A stretch of 9,988 bases of DNA, taken from NCBI GenBank assembly GCA_031271365.1, contig JAISVV010000053.1, forward strand, positions 1-9,988, written 5' to 3'. Under the pieces are notes generated by a model. That model was not told the DNA's origin. It did not search any database and saw only the letters and a list, made by a program, of their open reading frames with translations. The translations under genes were made by a program, and so were the position numbers. The stretch comes from Elusimicrobiota bacterium. GTDB lineage: Bacteria; Elusimicrobiota; Elusimicrobia; Elusimicrobiales; Elusimicrobiaceae. Positions 6,757 through 9,988 of the stretch are shown here, piece by piece. How positions within the stretch are numbered: position 1 is the stretch's first letter; every line of letters begins with the position of its first letter.

Positions 6757-9700
6757 CTAAGGTATAAGTATCTTTATAACTTTTTGCGATATCTTGGCGT
6801 TGCCGCGCGTGGGGTTAAGCTCCATGATAGCGTAGTATAAGCCGCGCGCCACCTGTTTGCCGTGGCTGTTGGTTTTATCCCATTCGCAGCGCAGGGCAAA
6901 GTTTCTGCCGCCGACTATAGTGCCCGTCTGCACGACGGAGCTAACCATATTCCAATCCGGCTGCAGGCCGCCTTGCGAGTTAATCTGCTCCAAAGAGGCG
7001 CTGACGCCGCGCGCGTTAATGCACTGATAGCCGCCGTCTCTAATCAGGTCGCCGGCGATATTGTAAATCTTTATGCTTACCAAGCCCGGCGCGGGCACTT
7101 TGGTAATTTCAAACTGGCCCTTGCTTTGGCGCAGCGGGTTGGGGAAGAACATGGTAACCTTATTATCCTTCCAGTCCAAATCGGCAAAGAAGCTGTCGCC
7201 GTTAGACACGTTTATCACGCCAAGGTTAATAAACTTATCCCAGTCGGCCACGAGGTCTTGTATAGAGCTTCCCGACTGCGTCCTTACGGCGCCGGTTATG
7301 CTGTCCATGTCGTAAGAATCCGTAACCGTCACATACCTGAAGGGATAAAACCCGTCGGGCACGCGCTGGCCGGCGTAGTCGGTGCCGTCCCACAGCTCTT
7401 CTATAGCCACAAGGTGCGGGCTGGCAACCACTATAGACTTAACCAACACGCGCTCGATATTGGTTTCGTCCACGTAGGGGGTGGTGGGGTTGGCAGGGTC
7501 TATAAGCGTGCCGGAGTTTATATCTGCAATCTTTGTGCCGGGTTTAAATATTTGTATGGCAACCTTCATAGGCACAGACACCTGATAAGCAAACTTACCC
7601 GCACCCTCGCTTTGATTGCTTACGTCCCAGATATATCTGTCAAATAACTGGAAGTTATTTACGTTTAATATCTCGGACTTAATCGTCGCGGACTCTTCAG
7701 ACTCCGCAATGTTGTTCGGGTAAGGCTCGGCCTTAAAGCGTACTTCGTAGCCGCCGGTTTTAACGTATTCGCCGGTTTCGTCCTTGCCGTCCCAGTAAAC
7801 TTTGTTTAGCACCATGCCGTCGTAAATAGTCGAATTGTCCGGGGCGTTAGGCCTTGTGCGCGTAAGCGTGCGGCACACCGTGCCCGCCGGCGCTTCCGTA
7901 CCCGGGGGCAAGGCGGGGTCTATACACATATCCTCATCGTTGGAGCGTATCTCTATAGTAACCTTGGCCGTGCGCGTTGTCATAAACTGCATTTCGTAGG
8001 GCGGTATCATCACCGTCTCGGACGAATAAAATAACGTCGGCCTGCTGGGGTTTATCAGGATATGGGTAAAGTAAACCAGCCCTCTGGATACCGTTATATG
8101 CCCCGTAACTTTATCCGACGCGTAAGTATCATTAATCACAAACTCGTCATTGTTGGGGTCAATATGATACTCGGAGTCCGTCAACGCGTTATGCGGTACG
8201 GGGGTGCCGTTTGAGTCCACCGTGTAATATCTTGCCGTCGGCACGGACGCTTTAGCCTTTATTATATAAGGGTAAAAACCGTCGGTCTTAACCTCCTGCG
8301 AGGCGGTGTTGCCCTCGTCGTACAAAAGGCCGTCCCAAAACTCTGTTACCGTGACGCCCTCGCCAAGGCGCGCGCCGCTGTAGGTTTTAATAGGCGCTAT
8401 ATTGACCTGGTCGGAGCCCATCCGGTGTATACAAGTGTCCGATGTTGCGTTAGGAGGGCACACCTCGGGCGGCCACTGGTCTGCCCGCGCCGGCGTGGGG
8501 ATAATAATGTCCTTGTCATAAATCTCTAAATCCACGTCCATGCCTTTAGACAGCACGTAACTTATCTGCGCCTGAGAGGTGGCGTCGCCTATAATAGGCG
8601 TGGTTACAACGTCTACAACCCTAAATAAATCCACCGGGAACTCCACCGTGCTAATAACCACTTTTTCCGGGAAGATAGAATCCTTCGCCGCAACCTCCAG
8701 CATATAGGTGCCCTGGGTTACGTAGCGGCCGTTGTCGTCCTTGCCGTCCCAAGTTTCCACGTTCATCTGATTGGCTACTTTTGCCTGATTGTTTATCAAA
8801 GTGCGCACCAAAAACGGCCCACTGTCGGTAATCGCCTGGCCGGAGGCAGGTCTGCCGCCCTGCGTCGTTAAAATCCTTGCCGACACAATGGAATCGCGCG
8901 ACAGGGAAAAGCGCATAATAAACGGGTCCAGCCCAAAGGCGGTAGGGCTGCTGCCCACGGAGGAATACCCAACCGGCTGTATCAAAATCTCGGGCGTGCC
9001 GCGGTTAATGGGCAAAAAACCCGTTTCTATAGCGCGCGTTTTAACGCCGTTCCATGTGCGGCCGTTGATGGTGGGCCTGTCGACATCATTAATATAGGTG
9101 CCGTCGACTTTAAGGTACGGTATCTCGGCCCAAATGGCGTAAACATAATCGCCGTCAGGCAAAGCCGCGCCCACGTTGTAGCCGTAAGGCGTACAGCCTG
9201 CCTCGTACCAGCAGCGGCCGTCCCATTTTGTATTAACGCTTACGCGGTGGGCCTTTTGCTCGTCAAAAACAGCCAAAGGCGTGGCGGTAGCCCTCAAGTT
9301 GGTAGAAATATCGCCGTTTCTGTAATCGGGGTTAAACGCTATGGTAAGAAAATCGTCACCACTATGAGCTCCCGACGAGCTCACAAACGTAGTACCTGGC
9401 GGATATATCCGCACATGTACTGTGGCAGCCTCTGTAATCATATAAGAAAGCATGGCATACGCGGTGGAGGTTTTAGCCAAACCGGTTACCGTCATGTCGG
9501 TAATTCTTAAAGGGTCTAAAGATAACTGGCGCGTAACCGCGCGGGAAAGATCGAAAGCAACGCCAACTCCTGTCCATTCGTCATTGCTCTTTGCTTGTAT
9601 GGAAACTACATAATTACCCAAAGGCAGCAATCTGCCATTATCGTCGCGGCCGTCCCAGGCTTCTACTTCCGTAGTTACAATATCACGCTCTCCGGGGCCG

Positions 9701-9988
9701 CCGGGGGTGCCCTCGCCAAGGCGCGGCTGGTCCTCAATGATAGTTTTAAGGACTTTTGGGGTGTCGGTGGAAGAGGTGTCATATTCATCCCTTACGAGGA
9801 TAGAGGTCAGCGCATCTTTGCTTAACCTGTAAGAAATTAAATACGGCGCCGCGGATACTTTTGTTTTAGCGCCCACCAAAGTGCTGCTGCTGCGCACGGA
9901 ATGCACATTGGTAACGTCAACCTGTATGGGTATTTGCTGATTGCCGGGGTAGGCAATCATATGGGTTAAATCAATATCGGGCGTGCTT
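6757..9988 (-). CDS. Giant modular surface protein with seven WDG/FlgD-Ig-like repeats (5' end outside window)
   Basis: The frame is open from the window edge to a stop at 6757, at least 1076 codons. The Met at 9960 is internal: coding continues upstream (STPDIDLTH) with no ribosome site, so the true start and any signal peptide lie outside. Seven modules of about 134-181 residues each pair a strand of the type ISYRLSKDALTSILV with a turn of the type EAWDGRDDNGRLLPLGNYVV. Counting from Met9960, the key Trp are at 102, 246, 404, 542, 723, 857 and 1027. The last module (about 935-1067: FFPNPL, VSIKIYNIAGDLIRDG, CEWDKTNSHGKQVARGLYYA, KISQKVIKILIP) is a canonical FlgD-Ig or type IX-like C-terminal domain. 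The eight cysteines fall in four close pairs. It is therefore probably an exported adhesin, stalk or surface-layer-like protein. The exact role is unknown. It precedes the PorV-like barrel gene by 22 bases. Confidence 0.88.
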   Translation of the reverse strand, partial: STPDIDLTHMIAYPGNQQIPIQVDVTNVHSVRSSSTLVGAKTKVSAAPYLISYRLSKDALTSILVRDEYDTSSTDTPKVLKTIIEDQPRLGEGTPGGPGERDIVTTEVEAWDGRDDNGRLLPLGNYVVSIQAKSNDEWTGVGVAFDLSRAVTRQLSLDPLRITDMTVTGLAKTSTAYAMLSYMITEAATVHVRIYPPGTTFVSSSGAHSGDDFLTIAFNPDYRNGDISTNLRATATPLAVFDEQKAHRVSVNTKWDGRCWYEAGCTPYGYNVGAALPDGDYVYAIWAEIPYLKVDGTYINDVDRPTINGRTWNGVKTRAIETGFLPINRGTPEILIQPVGYSSVGSSPTAFGLDPFIMRFSLSRDSIVSARILTTQGGRPASGQAITDSGPFLVRTLINNQAKVANQMNVETWDGKDDNGRYVTQGTYMLEVAAKDSIFPEKVVISTVEFPVDLFRVVDVVTTPIIGDATSQAQISYVLSKGMDVDLEIYDKDIIIPTPARADQWPPEVCPPNATSDTCIHRMGSDQVNIAPIKTYSGARLGEGVTVTEFWDGLLYDEGNTASQEVKTDGFYPYIIKAKASVPTARYYTVDSNGTPVPHNALTDSEYHIDPNNDEFVINDTYASDKVTGHITVSRGLVYFTHILINPSRPTLFYSSETVMIPPYEMQFMTTRTAKVTIEIRSNDEDMCIDPALPPGTEAPAGTVCRTLTRTRPNAPDNSTIYDGMVLNKVYWDGKDETGEYVKTGGYEVRFKAEPYPNNIAESEESATIKSEILNVNNFQLFDRYIWDVSNQSEGAGKFAYQVSVPMKVAIQIFKPGTKIADINSGTLIDPANPTTPYVDETNIERVLVKSIVVASPHLVAIEELWDGTDYAGQRVPDGFYPFRYVTVTDSYDMDSITGAVRTQSGSSIQDLVADWDKFINLGVINVSNGDSFFADLDWKDNKVTMFFPNPLRQSKGQFEITKVPAPGLVSIKIYNIAGDLIRDGGYQCINARGVSASLEQINSQGGLQPDWNMVSSVVQTGTIVGGRNFALRCEWDKTNSHGKQVARGLYYAIMELNPTRGNAKISQKVIKILIP
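6880..9657 (-). repeat. Sevenfold WDG turn repeat within the giant surface protein
   Basis: The tryptophan codons of the WDG turns are at 9655-9657, 9223-9225, 8749-8751, 8335-8337, 7792-7794, 7390-7392 and 6880-6882. Six of the seven keep WDG (the last is WDK), and most are encoded by the same local DNA word, CCGTCCCA on the plus strand. Three (102, 404, 723) have the full form WDG-[RK]-D-[DE]-x-G followed by a GxY strand. The rest of each module has diverged strongly, which implies old duplications rather than recent tandem copying. Confidence 0.85.

Noticed and set aside
6862..7647. Plus-strand open frame of 261 codons opposite the surface-protein gene
   Set aside because: It is antisense to a well-supported modular coding frame, its product has no recognisable domain, and its composition follows from the codon bias of the opposite strand.
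9958..9960. ATG as start of the giant surface protein
   Set aside because: The frame stays open to the window edge with plausible coding sequence, no ribosome site precedes this ATG, and no signal peptide follows it; it is an internal Met.

Overview
All genes in this window lie on the minus strand and form one cluster read from high to low coordinates. It is most of a Tad/Flp (tight adherence, type IVc) pilus locus, preceded by genes for two envelope proteins. The organism is probably a diderm outside the Proteobacteria. The pairing of a PorV/PorQ-like outer-membrane barrel with a large FlgD-Ig/WDG-repeat surface protein, and the reduced Tad components, recall Elusimicrobiota. That placement is an inference and no marker gene is present to settle it.

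Layout in transcription order: (1) 9988-6757, a giant extracellular protein of seven WDG/FlgD-Ig-like modules, whose 5' end lies outside the window; (2) 6734-5760, a PorV/PorQ-type outer-membrane barrel; (3) 5708-5535, a very small Flp-type pilin of about 57 residues; (4) 5499-5293, a second Flp pilin of 68 residues; (5) 5283-4813, a TadE-like minor pilin; (6) 4812-4590, a 223-base gap with two dispersed-type palindromic repeats and a plausible promoter; (7) 4589-3843, CpaB/RcpC; (8) 3809-3060, a short secretin (CpaC/RcpA type) with no N-terminal ring domains; (9) 3054-826, a natural fusion of a CpaE/TadZ-like MinD-family ATPase with the CpaF/TadA motor ATPase; (10) 813-1, a protein I do not recognise, with a signal peptide and a second hydrophobic segment, running off the low-coordinate edge.

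Together, genes 3-9 supply pilin subunits (two Flp, one TadE), the outer-membrane pore (secretin plus CpaB), and the localisation and motor ATPases in one polypeptide. The inner-membrane platform (TadB/TadC), prepilin peptidase (TadV), TadD lipoprotein and TadG are not in the window. Intergenic gaps are 5-51 bases except for the repeat-bearing gap, so there are likely two transcription units: surface proteins/pilins, and the cpaB-secretin-ATPase assembly genes.

Points worth attention are the TadZ-TadA fusion with its altered deviant Walker A, the minimal secretin, the tandem Flp pilins of very different size, the unassigned membrane protein, and the modular surface protein whose eight cysteines fall in four close pairs.
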